A stretch of 64,000 bases of DNA, taken from positions 1-64,000 of the forward strand of contig JAJEGS010000029.1 of the NCBI GenBank assembly GCA_022819745.1, given 5' to 3'. The stretch is from Candidatus Latescibacterota bacterium. Lineage in GTDB: Bacteria > Latescibacterota > UBA2968 > UBA8231. The notes under the pieces are model-generated. The model did no database searches. It had not been told where the DNA came from and saw only the letters and a program-made list of their open reading frames with translations. This document shows, piece by piece, positions 7,673 through 16,449 of this stretch (positions are counted from its first letter, which is position 1; each line of letters starts with the position of its first letter). Made by a program: the position numbers and the translations under genes.

Positions 7673-9037
7673 TTACTTGGTGGTGATGTTGTACCGCTTG
7701 ATCTTGTACTGGAGGGAGCGGACGCTAATGCCCAAAATAGCGGCCGCCTCGCGGCGGTTGCCCGTGAGGCGTTGGAGGGTCTGGCGGATGAATTCGGCTT
7801 CGACCTCTTGGAGGGAAGAGCCGATAGCCATTGAGAATTGACCGGGGCCATCGGTCATCTCGCCGAGCGGGCCGGGCAGGTGTTCGGGGAGGATGACTGC
7901 AGCCGGAGTGGTGACTACGAGCCGCTGCAGCAGGTTGCGCAACTGGCGCACATTGCCCGGCCAATCATAGGCAATGAGGCCCTCCATAGCTTCCGGGCTG
8001 ATCTTCTTGGAGGGCTTGTTTTGTGCGCGGCAGGTTTCGTCGAGGCACATTTCGACTAAGACCGGGATGTCTTCCCGCCGCTGGCGCAAAGGGGGAATGT
8101 CGATGGGGATCACGTTGAGGCGGTAGTATAGGTCTTCGCGGAAGCCCCCTGTTGCGACCGCGCCTTCGAGGTCGCGGTTGGTCGCGGCGATGATGCGCAC
8201 ATCGGCGCGGTGGACCTGAGAGTCCCCGAGCGGTTGGAACTCGTGGGACTCTAGGACGCGCAGAAGTTCGACCTGATTTTTGTGCGAGACTTCGCCGATT
8301 TCGTCGAGGAAGAGGGTCCCGCCCTCGGCGAGGGTGAAACGGCCGGGCCGGTCAGCGTGGGCGCTGGTAAAGGCCCCGCGCTTGTGGCCGAACAATTCGC
8401 TGGTAAAAAGTTCTTCGGTGAAGCCGCCGCAGTTGACGGCCACAAAGGGAGCGTCGCGGCGTCTGCTGCGATCGTGGATGGCGCGCGCTACTAGATCCTT
8501 GCCGACGCCAGTCTCGCCGCGCAAGAGTACCGGCACGTCTGTTTCGGCCACTTGTTTGATCGTGGCCGCGGCGGCCTGCATGGCCGGGCTGCGGCGCACG
8601 AGGCGGCGGAAAGGGGCTTCTTTTTCGAGGCGGTGGTGGAGCTTGCGGTTTTCGACGACGAGTTCAAAGCGATCGAGTGCGCGGGAGACTACGAGACGCA
8701 GTTGGTCTAGATCAACCGGTTTGGTCACAACGTCGTACGCGCCTTTGCGCATGGCTTCGACCGCAGTGTGGACGTTGTCGTGGTCCGTGAGTATGATGCA
8801 CAGGGTGTCGGGGTGTTGCTGGCCGACCTCCTGCAAAAGTTTCATCCCAGCGGGACCAGGCATCTGCAAGTCGAGAATGGCCAAGTGGAAATTGCCAGCT
8901 TTTAGCATTCGGCGCACTTGGGCACCGTCCGCGGCGGTTTCAATGGCATAGCCGGGTTTTTGCAATGCCTCTTGCAGCCCTTCGCGGATAAAGAGCGATT
9001 GGTCGGCGATGAGGATGTTGGCCTGGAGTTGGGGCAT
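7673..9037 (-). CDS. NtrC-family response regulator (receiver, AAA+, Fis HTH)
   Basis: A 454-residue two-component sigma-54 activator. The receiver domain has phosphoacceptor D56 (AILDLQMPG) and K106 (VTKP). One acidic-pocket residue is Gln13 where an Asp is usual. The AAA+ domain has Walker A GETGVGK (174-180) and Walker B GGTLFLDE. The sigma-54 contact loop is GAFTSA (221-226), with Ser replacing the second Gly of GAFTGA. The C-terminal Fis-type HTH reads GNRREAAAILGISVRSLQYKI. No sensor kinase is adjacent. It is divergent from the menaquinone operon. Its targets are unknown; nitrogen control is possible from the surroundings only. Confidence 0.9.
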   Translation of the reverse strand: MPQLQANILIADQSLFIREGLQEALQKPGYAIETAADGAQVRRMLKAGNFHLAILDLQMPGPAGMKLLQEVGQQHPDTLCIILTDHDNVHTAVEAMRKGAYDVVTKPVDLDQLRLVVSRALDRFELVVENRKLHHRLEKEAPFRRLVRRSPAMQAAAATIKQVAETDVPVLLRGETGVGKDLVARAIHDRSRRRDAPFVAVNCGGFTEELFTSELFGHKRGAFTSAHADRPGRFTLAEGGTLFLDEIGEVSHKNQVELLRVLESHEFQPLGDSQVHRADVRIIAATNRDLEGAVATGGFREDLYYRLNVIPIDIPPLRQRREDIPVLVEMCLDETCRAQNKPSKKISPEAMEGLIAYDWPGNVRQLRNLLQRLVVTTPAAVILPEHLPGPLGEMTDGPGQFSMAIGSSLQEVEAEFIRQTLQRLTGNRREAAAILGISVRSLQYKIKRYNITTK

Positions 9038-9081
9038 GAGCTTCTGTTGACAGTGATGGCAAGGGGACTAGCTTTTCATTC

Positions 9082-9810
9082 ATGGAGAATAAGCAAAACG
9101 TCGCCGAACACAAGAGGCGCAACCGAGACATGTTCAACGCCATTGCCCGGCGCTACGACTTGCTCAACCACCTGCTCAGCGGCGGCGTAGATTTGTACTG
9201 GCGGCGGCGCGCCCTCCACGCAGCTCGGGACAAGCGCCCGCAGCGCGTCTTGGATTTGGCTACCGGCACCGGCGATTTTGCGCTTGCGGCTGACCGCTTG
9301 GGGCCGCAACAGGTCGTCGGTATTGATATGGCCATTGAGATGCTGCGGTTGGGGGCGGCCAAGGTGGCGACCAAAGGCCCGTCCGCGCGCGTGGAGTTGT
9401 TGGTCGGCGACGCTGAGCAACTGCCGTTTCAGGACAATACCTTCGACATGGTGACCGGGGCTTTTGGGGTGCGCAACTTTGGGAACATTCCCAGTGGCTT
9501 GGCCGAGGCGCATCGGGTGCTCAAGCCCGGCGGCCAACTCTTGGTGCTCGATTTTTGCGAGCCTACTGCGCCGCTGTTCCGGCAATTGTACTTGTTTTAC
9601 TTCCACAAAGTGCTGCCCCTGATCGGCGGCCTAATCTCCGGCCAGCGTCGGGCCTATGCCTATCTGCCGCGCTCGGTGGGGACCTTTCCCCAGGGGCGGG
9701 CCTTTGTCGAATTGCTCGTCGCGGCTGGGTTTAGTCAGACGCGCTACATGCCTATGACTCTAGGGATTGCCGCGGTGTATCAGGGCTTCAAAGGGCCGGT
9801 TGACGAATAG
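9082..9810 (+). CDS. menG: Demethylmenaquinone methyltransferase (UbiE/MenG family)
   Basis: A 242-residue class I SAM-dependent methyltransferase that performs the last step of menaquinone synthesis, methylating demethylmenaquinone. The SAM-binding motif LDLATGTGDFAL, the family motif DAEQLPFQDNTFD and the signature GAFGVRNFGN are all present, as is RVLKPGG. The N-terminal RYDLLNHLLSGG is typical of UbiE/MenG. It is the first gene of a run with mqnE, mqnC, mqnA and mqnP, which favours the menaquinone substrate over ubiquinone. Confidence 0.94.
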   Translation: MENKQNVAEHKRRNRDMFNAIARRYDLLNHLLSGGVDLYWRRRALHAARDKRPQRVLDLATGTGDFALAADRLGPQQVVGIDMAIEMLRLGAAKVATKGPSARVELLVGDAEQLPFQDNTFDMVTGAFGVRNFGNIPSGLAEAHRVLKPGGQLLVLDFCEPTAPLFRQLYLFYFHKVLPLIGGLISGQRRAYAYLPRSVGTFPQGRAFVELLVAAGFSQTRYMPMTLGIAAVYQGFKGPVDE

Positions 9811-9850
9811 GATACCCATAGGTATTATGTACTAAACGCAGGAGAAATAA

Positions 9851-10975
9851 GTGATTTACGACGACCTTATCGGCCGCGCCGATCTCGCAGATATCCACGA
9901 CAAAGTGCTGGCTGGGCAGCGTTTGAGTTTGGACGATGGTTTGCGCCTGTACGCCTGCGATGAACTACCTGTCTTGGGCTATCTGGCCAATATCGTCCGC
10001 GAGCGCAAAAACGGCGACACCGCGTACTACGTGCGCAACCAGCACATCAACTACACCAATATCTGTAACAAGCTCTGTAAATTCTGTTCCTTCTACGTCA
10101 AGCCCAAAGACGAGCGCGGCTACGTGTTGTCGCCCGAGCAAGTCGCCGCGCGAGTCGCCGAGTACGATCAAGCTCCGATCACCGAGATTCACATGGTCGG
10201 CGGCGTCAATCCCAAACTGCCCTACCAATACTATCTCGACGTCTTGCAGGCGATGAAGCAAGCCCGCCCCGACGCGCATCTGAAGGCCTTCACCATGATC
10301 GAGGTCGCCCAGATTCAGCGCATTGCCAAAAAGCCGCTGGAGGAGATTTTTGCCGATATGAAGGCGGCTGGGCTGGAGTCGCTGCCCGGCGGCGGGGCCG
10401 AGGTCTTCAGCGATCGGGTTCAGGGCGATCTTTTTTGGACTAAAGCGGACTCTGAGGAGTGGCTGGAGATCGCGCAGGCGGCGCATCGAGCTGGCCTGCC
10501 CTCCAACGCCACCATGCTCTACGGCCACATTGAAAATACCGAGGAGAAGGTCTATCACCTCGTGCGGCTGCGCGAAGTACAGGACGAGACCGACGGTTTC
10601 CTCTGTTACATCCCGCTTTCTTTTCACCCCGAGCGCACCGAGTTGGAGGACTTGCCTGGACCGACGGGTTGCCTAGACCTCAAGGAAATCGCCGTGGGGC
10701 GACTGATGCTCGACAACTTCCCCCACGTCAAGACCTTCTGGATTATGAATACCATTGAGATTTCGCAGACCGCGCTGTGGTACGGGGCCGACGACATTGA
10801 CGGCACGGTCATGGACTACGAAATCACCCGCAAGAGTTTCACCGAGACTCAGCAGCGGCTGACGCAGGCCGAACTCTTGCAGCGCATCGTCGAGGCCGGA
10901 CGCCAGCCCTTGGAGCGCGACTCCCTCTACAATATCGTCGCCGATACCCCGACTCTGTTGGCGGCGGCTGGATAG
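9851..10975 (+). CDS. mqnE: Aminofutalosine synthase (radical SAM), MqnE
   Basis: A 374-residue radical SAM enzyme. It joins the chorismate-derived enol ether 3-[(1-carboxyvinyl)oxy]benzoate to SAM to form aminofutalosine. The 4Fe-4S motif CNKLCKFC has its cysteines at residues 72, 76 and 79. The preceding NQHINYTNI and the later GGAEVFSDRV are typical of MqnE. The GTG start at 9851 is preceded by GGAG. Only five bases separate it from mqnC. The pair of CofH-like radical SAM enzymes followed by mqnA marks the futalosine pathway. Confidence 0.95.
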   Translation: MIYDDLIGRADLADIHDKVLAGQRLSLDDGLRLYACDELPVLGYLANIVRERKNGDTAYYVRNQHINYTNICNKLCKFCSFYVKPKDERGYVLSPEQVAARVAEYDQAPITEIHMVGGVNPKLPYQYYLDVLQAMKQARPDAHLKAFTMIEVAQIQRIAKKPLEEIFADMKAAGLESLPGGGAEVFSDRVQGDLFWTKADSEEWLEIAQAAHRAGLPSNATMLYGHIENTEEKVYHLVRLREVQDETDGFLCYIPLSFHPERTELEDLPGPTGCLDLKEIAVGRLMLDNFPHVKTFWIMNTIEISQTALWYGADDIDGTVMDYEITRKSFTETQQRLTQAELLQRIVEAGRQPLERDSLYNIVADTPTLLAAAG

Positions 10976-10980
10976 CACCC

Positions 10981-12123
10981 GTGATCGCCGATATTGCCGA
11001 AAAGGTCTATGCTGGGGAGCGCCTCGCGCTCGATGATGCCCGCCGCCTGTACGCGCACCACAACCTCGCCGAGTTAGGGATGCTGGCGCATTGGGAGCGC
11101 CTGCAGAAACACCCCGAGCAGGTGGTCACTTACAACGTCGGGCGCAACATCAACTACACCAATGTCTGCTGGGTCAAGTGCGACTTTTGCGCCTTCTACC
11201 GGCCGCCGGGTTCTAGCGAGGGCTACGTCCTGCCCAACGAGCAGATATTTGCCAAAATCGACGAGTTGGTTGCCTTTGGCGGGGACGAGCTTAAGTCCTG
11301 CGAAATCCTGATGCAGGGCGGTCTCAACCCCAAGCTGCGCCTCGATTACTACGAACAGTTGCTCTCGGCGATCAGGGACCGCTATCCGCAGGTGCAGTTA
11401 CACTGTCTTTCGGCTACGGAAATCATCTATATCGCGCATCTGTCGCGGCTGCCGCTGGACGAGACTATTCGCCGCCTGCGCGGCGCGGGGCTGGATTCGA
11501 TCCCGGGTGCTGGAGCCGAGATCCTCAATGACGAGGTGCGCGATATTATTGGCTTTCGCAAGGACCGCACTGAGGAGTGGCTGGAAGTGCATCGCGTGGC
11601 GCACGCGCTGGGGATGCCTACTACGGCGACGATGATGTACGGCCATGTGGAGACGGTCGAGCACCGCCTAGAGCACTTGGATCGCCTGCGGCAGCTACAG
11701 GACGAGCGCGGTGGCTTCACCGCTTTTATCACTTGGAATTTCCAGCCCGACCACACGGATTTGGGCGCGGACGAGTCGCGTTGGAACGGTGTCAAAGCGA
11801 CTGGGTACGATCACTTGCGCACGGTGGCCGTAGCGCGGCTCTTCCTCGACAATATTCCCAGCCTGCAGGCATCGTGGGTGACCCAAGGACCTAAGATCGC
11901 CCAAGTCAGCTTGCGCTACGGCGTCAACGACTTTGGCAGCACCATGCTCGAAGAAAACGTCGTTAGCGCCGCCGGCACTAGCCATACTAACGAGATGAGC
12001 CTGGACGCGATGGAGCGGCTAATCCGCGACGCGGGTTTTACGCCGCGACGGCGCAACACTCGCTACGAGCCGGTGGCCTCACCCTGTCGGATCGACGCTT
12101 TGCAAGAGGCTGCCCATTTATGA
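10981..12123 (+). CDS. mqnC: Cyclic dehypoxanthinyl futalosine synthase (radical SAM), MqnC
   Basis: A 380-residue radical SAM enzyme that cyclises dehypoxanthine futalosine. The cluster motif CWVKCDFC has cysteines at residues 63, 67 and 70. The motifs MQGGLNPKL and SIPGAGAEILNDEVR are as in MqnC. It starts with GTG five bases after mqnE and overlaps mqnA by four bases (ATGA), which indicates translational coupling. The nucleosidase and deaminase steps of the pathway (MqnB and a futalosine deaminase) are not in this window. Confidence 0.95.
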   Translation: MIADIAEKVYAGERLALDDARRLYAHHNLAELGMLAHWERLQKHPEQVVTYNVGRNINYTNVCWVKCDFCAFYRPPGSSEGYVLPNEQIFAKIDELVAFGGDELKSCEILMQGGLNPKLRLDYYEQLLSAIRDRYPQVQLHCLSATEIIYIAHLSRLPLDETIRRLRGAGLDSIPGAGAEILNDEVRDIIGFRKDRTEEWLEVHRVAHALGMPTTATMMYGHVETVEHRLEHLDRLRQLQDERGGFTAFITWNFQPDHTDLGADESRWNGVKATGYDHLRTVAVARLFLDNIPSLQASWVTQGPKIAQVSLRYGVNDFGSTMLEENVVSAAGTSHTNEMSLDAMERLIRDAGFTPRRRNTRYEPVASPCRIDALQEAAHL

Positions 12124-12914
12124 AGCCGCGCTTGGGCGCGGTCCCGTATCTCAACACGCGGCCCCTCGTCGTTGCCCTCGAACGCGATCCCGCACCTTTC
12201 GCACTGAGTTATTCGGTGCCCTCGCGTTGCGCGAGGGAGCTGGAGGATGGCACTATCGACGTGGGGATCATTCCCGCGATCGAATACGCCCGCAGCGCTC
12301 GCCCCTATTGGATCGTTCCCGATATAGCCATTGGTTCGCAGGGTCCGGTGCTGACGGTGCGACTCTTTTGCCGCCGTCCGTTGCCACAGGTCGAGCGCAT
12401 AGCCTTGGACACCAGTTCTCGCACTTCAGTGGCTTTGTTGTCCATTCTCCTGCGCGAAAAATTTGCTCTTACTCCGCAATTGATTGAGGCTCCGCCCGAT
12501 CTGGGAGCCATGTTAGAGTGCGCCGACGCGGCCCTGCTTATCGGCGATCAGGTTTTCCCGCACTTGGACGGGGACGTGGAGAGCCTAGATTTGGGTCGGG
12601 AATGGACTGATATGACCGATCTGCCTTTTGTGTTTGCCTTTTGGGCTGGTCACCAACAGGCGCTTACACCCGTCCAAATCCAACAATTGCAGCGGGCCAA
12701 AGATCAGGGGGTATGTCAGGTGCCGTCCATCGCCGCAGTGCACAGCCGAGAATGCGGTGGCTCGCCCGAGTTCTACGAGCGTTACCTGACCCGCCACATC
12801 CGCTTTAATTTGGACGAGACCGCTCAGGCTGGTTTGCGGTTGTTCTATCAACTGGCTCATCGCCACGGCCTGATCGACGCGGTCCCTCCGCTGCGCTTTT
12901 ACCCGGCGGCCTGA
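12120..12914 (+). CDS. mqnA: Chorismate dehydratase, MqnA
   Basis: A 264-residue enzyme that dehydrates chorismate to 3-[(1-carboxyvinyl)oxy]benzoate, the entry step of the futalosine pathway. It has the periplasmic-binding-protein-like fold of the MqnA/MqnD family. The N-terminal GAVPYLNTRPL is the family hallmark, and DVGIIPAIEYA and ALDTSSRTSVAL are also typical. It overlaps the end of mqnC and is followed 30 bases later by the prenyltransferase gene. MqnA is preferred over the related MqnD from the NTRPL motif and operon position. Confidence 0.93.
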   Translation: MKPRLGAVPYLNTRPLVVALERDPAPFALSYSVPSRCARELEDGTIDVGIIPAIEYARSARPYWIVPDIAIGSQGPVLTVRLFCRRPLPQVERIALDTSSRTSVALLSILLREKFALTPQLIEAPPDLGAMLECADAALLIGDQVFPHLDGDVESLDLGREWTDMTDLPFVFAFWAGHQQALTPVQIQQLQRAKDQGVCQVPSIAAVHSRECGGSPEFYERYLTRHIRFNLDETAQAGLRLFYQLAHRHGLIDAVPPLRFYPAA

Positions 12915-12944
12915 CCTAGGCCGCTTTTGTCGAGGAAGGTCGAG

Positions 12945-13832
12945 ATGGCTCCCTTGCAGGCCATTGCGGTGTACGGCCGCATGATCAAATTCTCTCACAG
13001 CGTCTTTGCCCTGCCTTTTGCCTTTAGCGGTGCCTTACTGGCCGCGACTTACACGGGCATCACCCCCGCTCAGATCGGCTGGATTGCGCTGGCGATGGTG
13101 GGGGCGCGCAGTGCGGCGATGGGTTTTAATCGCCTCGTTGACCGCCACCTCGACGCGGCCAATCCCCGCACTCAAAACCGCGAATTGCCGCGAGGCGTGG
13201 TCTCGCCGCAAGCTGTGGGGGTGTTCGTGGTTCTGTCGGCCTTGGCTTTGGTTTTGGCGGCTTATCAGCTCAATCCTTTGTGCTTTTACCTGTCGCCGCT
13301 GGTTTTGGCCGTGCTCTTGTTCTACTCGCTGACCAAGCGCTTTACTTGGGCCTCCCACTTAGTTCTGGGATTGAGTTTGGGCGGGGCGCCGCTGGGTGCT
13401 TGGATTGCGGTTACTGGTGGCTTTGATCTCATGCCGCTGTTGCTCTGTTTGGGGGTGCTGGTTTGGGTGGCTGGTTTTGACATCATCTACGCCTGTCAGG
13501 ATCATGCCTTTGACGTCCGGGCCGGACTCCATTCCATACCGGTCCGCTTTGGCATTGCCCGCGCTCTGCACATTGCCCGCGCTTTGCATCTGTTGTTCGT
13601 GGTGTTGCTGATTATCGTGGGCCGTATGGCTGGATTGAGTTTTTTGTACTGGTTGGGTGTTGTAGTGGTAGCCGGTTTACTGGTGTACGAGCATCGGCTG
13701 GTGCGGGCCGACGACCTGTCCCGCATGAGCACGGCCTTTATGACGGTCAACAGCACGGTCAGTCTGATCTACTTTGCCGCGATATTGGCCGATCTGCTCG
13801 TCTTTGGCGAGGGGGAATTGCTGCGCTTTTGA
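12945..13832 (+). CDS. mqnP: UbiA-family prenyltransferase, MqnP-like
   Basis: A 295-residue inner-membrane enzyme with about eight hydrophobic segments. It probably attaches the polyprenyl chain to the naphthoate head group in menaquinone synthesis. Both Asp-rich motifs are present: NRLVDRHLDAANPRT and DIIYACQDHAFD. The start at 12945 has GAGGAAGG five bases upstream; a TTG at 12927 overlaps that site and is unlikely. It ends the menaquinone operon. The MqnP name rests on operon context, since UbiA, MenA and MqnP share the fold. Confidence 0.85.
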   Translation: MAPLQAIAVYGRMIKFSHSVFALPFAFSGALLAATYTGITPAQIGWIALAMVGARSAAMGFNRLVDRHLDAANPRTQNRELPRGVVSPQAVGVFVVLSALALVLAAYQLNPLCFYLSPLVLAVLLFYSLTKRFTWASHLVLGLSLGGAPLGAWIAVTGGFDLMPLLLCLGVLVWVAGFDIIYACQDHAFDVRAGLHSIPVRFGIARALHIARALHLLFVVLLIIVGRMAGLSFLYWLGVVVVAGLLVYEHRLVRADDLSRMSTAFMTVNSTVSLIYFAAILADLLVFGEGELLRF

Positions 13833-13833
13833 C

Positions 13834-13908
13834 GAGGCGATATGGTTGTAGGTTGCCTAGGTGCTAGACAATCACTAAGTAGTTAGAAGCCTGTTCGCCT
13901 CTTTTTTT
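13834..13908 (+). terminator. Possible terminator after the menaquinone operon
   Basis: GAGGCG (13834-13839) is complementary to CGCCTC (13896-13901), which is followed by seven T residues. The loop is over 50 bases long, so other pairings must help if it works as a terminator. The T-run and position make it plausible. Confidence 0.4.
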
Positions 13909-13938
13909 ATCCGACATGGCAGAAGTGGGGCAATCGCA

Positions 13939-15159
13939 ATGCCAGATTTTACAGAACAAGAGTTGCTGCAAATTATCGCAGCCGGCGAAACTGACCGCGT
14001 CGAGTTCAAGGAGTCTTTGTCTGGCGATGCCGCCACTAGAATCAGGGAAGCTATCTGCTCTTTTGCCAATGATTTGGCTGGGCACGAAGAACCCGGCCTC
14101 ATCTTCGTTGGTGTAAAAAACGATGGAACGATAGGCACTCTAGTGGTTACAGATCGGTTGCTCCAGCAGTTGGCCGATATGAAAACCGATGGCAATATCG
14201 TACCTCCGCCCTCGCTGACGGTGGAGAAGCGTAGGCTGCAAGGCAAGGAAGTTGCGGTGATCACAGTGCAACCTTCTAACTCGCCGCCGGTTCGCTTTAA
14301 GGGTGCTATCCATGTCCGCATCGGTCCTCGCCGTGGCATCGCCACATCCCAAGACGAGAGGATCCTCAACGAAAAGCGGCGACACGGAGACCGCCCTTTT
14401 GACCTTCAGCCTGTTTCTTTTGCCACCTTGAGCGATCTCAACCTGTTCCAGTTCGAGCATGAATACCTGCCACAGGCTTTTGACCGCGAAATTCTGGAAG
14501 CTAACGAACGCAGCCTCGAAGAACGGTTAGCCGCAGCCAAGATGATTGTCTCTGCTGACGACCCTGTTCCAACCGTGTTGGGGATACTCGTACTGGGCCA
14601 ACGGACGCTGGATCATCTACCGGGAGCGTACATTCAATTCTTGAGATTTGCCGGCAATGAATTAACAGACCCCATATCCGATGAAGAAGCAATCAGCGGA
14701 ACCATTACGGACGTACTGCGCCGCCTCGACGAAAAGCTGAATGGACACAACCGGACAGCGGTTGACTTTACATCGGGACCAGTCGAGAGGCGAGTCAATA
14801 CGTATCCGATTTCAGCGATCCAGCAAATCGCTCGCAATGCAGTCATGCACCGATCATACGAGGGAAACTACGCTCCCACCCGAGTTTACTGGTACGACGA
14901 CCGCATAGAAATACTGAGTCCCGGGGGGGTGTTCGGTTCGGTAACAGTAGATAATTTCGGTAGATCTGGCATAACGTCGTACCGCAATCCCAATGTCGCA
15001 GAGGCGATGAGAAATTTGGGATTCGTGCAACGCTATGGTATAGGCATTCCATTGGCCAATCAGCTCCTTCGACAAGCCGGGCACCCTGAAATGGAATTCA
15101 ATGTTGATATGAACAACGTTCAAGTCACAATACTGTCTTGCAAGGACGATCAGGCATGA
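13939..15159 (+). CDS. AlbA_2 (Schlafen-type) and HATPase-like protein
   Basis: A 406-residue protein. The N-terminal 130 residues form an AlbA_2/Schlafen-type nucleic-acid domain (ETDRVEFKESL, FANDLAGHEEPGLIFVGVKNDG, HVRIGPRR). The C-terminal half matches the HATPase-like module often annotated as RecG-related (NAVMHRSYE, DRIEILSPGGVFG, GFVQRYGIGIPLANQ). Such proteins are common on mobile and defence islands, but their functions are mostly unproven. It overlaps the ParA gene by four bases. Its codon use is less GC-biased than the flanking chromosome genes, which suggests acquisition. It may act as a regulator or effector of the three-gene module. Confidence 0.75.
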   Translation: MPDFTEQELLQIIAAGETDRVEFKESLSGDAATRIREAICSFANDLAGHEEPGLIFVGVKNDGTIGTLVVTDRLLQQLADMKTDGNIVPPPSLTVEKRRLQGKEVAVITVQPSNSPPVRFKGAIHVRIGPRRGIATSQDERILNEKRRHGDRPFDLQPVSFATLSDLNLFQFEHEYLPQAFDREILEANERSLEERLAAAKMIVSADDPVPTVLGILVLGQRTLDHLPGAYIQFLRFAGNELTDPISDEEAISGTITDVLRRLDEKLNGHNRTAVDFTSGPVERRVNTYPISAIQQIARNAVMHRSYEGNYAPTRVYWYDDRIEILSPGGVFGSVTVDNFGRSGITSYRNPNVAEAMRNLGFVQRYGIGIPLANQLLRQAGHPEMEFNVDMNNVQVTILSCKDDQA

Positions 15160-16166
15160 CCGTTCCCGTTTTGACTTTTTTCAACAATAAGGGGGGCGTC
15201 GGCAAGACTTCGCTTGTCTATCACCTAGCGTGGATGTTGTCCGACATTGGTTATCGGGTGCTGGCCTGCGATCTCGATCCACAGGCGAATCTCACCGCTG
15301 CATTTCTGGATGAAGATCAGTTGGAAAAGCTATGGGATGAAGACAACGAAGCATCTGCAAAGACTATCCTGCAATGCGTCCGACCTCTGACGAGAGTTGG
15401 CGACATCAAAAACCCGACGCTCGCTGAGATTACATCTACGCTGTGCCTGATTCCGGGAGACTTGGCGCTGGCCGGATTTGAAGATACTCTGTCATCAGAA
15501 TGGCCTAACGCATTGGGGTCTAGCGAGCTGTACCGTCCCTTCCGCATTTTGACTTCCTTCTCGACCGTCATGCAGTCTGGGGCTGCACAGATGGACGCCT
15601 CAATCATCTTGGCCGACGTCGGCCCCAATCTTGGTGCGATCAATCGTTCCGCGCTGATTGCCAGTGATTACATCATCGTTCCGCTGGGTGCTGACCTGTT
15701 TTCGCTCCAAGGTCTGCGCAATCTCGGCCCGACGTTGAATCGGTGGCGACAAGATTGGCAGCGGCGAAGGGATCACTGGGCGCAACCAGACTTTCCACTG
15801 CCGAATGGGGACATGCAGCCCGTCGGCTATGTAGTGCAACAGCACAGCGTCCGTCTGAATCGCCCCGTGATGGCGTATGACAAGTGGGTCAATCGAATGC
15901 CGGAAGAATACGCCCGCAACCTACGCGACGATAACGAAGGACCGTACCCCGAGACACCGGCACAGGATAGAGAACACGCCCTTGCTACCGTCAAGCACTA
16001 TCGGAGCTTGGTGCCGATGGCTCAGGAAGCACGCAAGCCCATTTTTCACCTCACCACGGCCGATGGTGCCATTGGTAGCCATGCCGCCGCGGCAAAAGAC
16101 GCGCACCAGGATTTTAGGGATTTGGCGAAGAAAATCATACAAAGAATCAATCTCGGGAATCCGTGA
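15156..16166 (+). CDS. ParA-family ATPase
   Basis: A 336-residue ATPase with the deviant Walker A motif KGGVGKT (residues 12-18). It also has the ParA motifs LACDLDPQANLT and ILADVGPNLGAINRSAL. The C-terminal third (about residues 190-335) carries an insertion relative to small ParA proteins. No parB gene or parS-like repeat is nearby, so chromosome partitioning is unlikely. It is translationally coupled on both sides: the ATG overlaps the end of the AlbA-domain gene and its stop overlaps the AbrB gene. A role in a mobile or defence module is inferred from this coupling. Confidence 0.8.
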   Translation: MTVPVLTFFNNKGGVGKTSLVYHLAWMLSDIGYRVLACDLDPQANLTAAFLDEDQLEKLWDEDNEASAKTILQCVRPLTRVGDIKNPTLAEITSTLCLIPGDLALAGFEDTLSSEWPNALGSSELYRPFRILTSFSTVMQSGAAQMDASIILADVGPNLGAINRSALIASDYIIVPLGADLFSLQGLRNLGPTLNRWRQDWQRRRDHWAQPDFPLPNGDMQPVGYVVQQHSVRLNRPVMAYDKWVNRMPEEYARNLRDDNEGPYPETPAQDREHALATVKHYRSLVPMAQEARKPIFHLTTADGAIGSHAAAAKDAHQDFRDLAKKIIQRINLGNP

Positions 16167-16429
16167 CCTCCCCGAACGATGGACCCGTGATCAAGTCAAC
16201 TCTAACCGATAAATGGCAAACCACCATCCCGGCCGAAGTCCGCAAGGCACTCCACCTCAAGCCTCGGCAGCAGCTCATCTATGAGTTGATCGACGGTGCC
16301 GTTTTGGTGAAGCCCCAGCCCGAAACCCTCAAGCACCTATATGGCTGTCTTGCAGATGACAAACCCTCTGCGTCCAAATCAGAGGAACGAGAGACAGCAC
16401 GCAGAGCAAGATCGGCCAGATACCAATGA
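16163..16429 (+). CDS. AbrB/PrlF-type antitoxin
   Basis: An 88-residue DNA-binding protein with a swapped-hairpin AbrB domain in its first 50 residues (STLTDKWQTTIPAEVRKAL, LKPRQQLIYEL). The tail is charged and Arg-rich, as in antitoxins. It starts with GTG overlapping the ParA stop by four bases; a second GTG at 16187 is possible. An ATGA overlap at its end opens a frame of only seven codons, as if a PIN-type toxin gene once followed and was deleted. It may therefore be an orphan antitoxin that now regulates the ParA module. Confidence 0.75.
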   Translation: MTSPNDGPVIKSTLTDKWQTTIPAEVRKALHLKPRQQLIYELIDGAVLVKPQPETLKHLYGCLADDKPSASKSEERETARRARSARYQ

Positions 16430-16449
16430 TCAAGTATCTCAAACGGTGA
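16426..16449 (+). pseudogene. Seven-codon stub of a presumed toxin gene
   Basis: An ATG overlapping the AbrB stop by four bases begins MIKYLKR and then stops. PIN-domain toxins partnered with AbrB antitoxins often begin with a similar hydrophobic start and such an overlap. The rest of the gene is absent, and the sequence passes directly into the Fic remnant. This identification is inference from position and the first few residues only. Confidence 0.3.

Noticed and set aside
15156..16166. Replication or partition origin beside ParA
   Set aside because: No parB, no parS-like palindromes, no DnaA boxes or iterons were seen near the gene.
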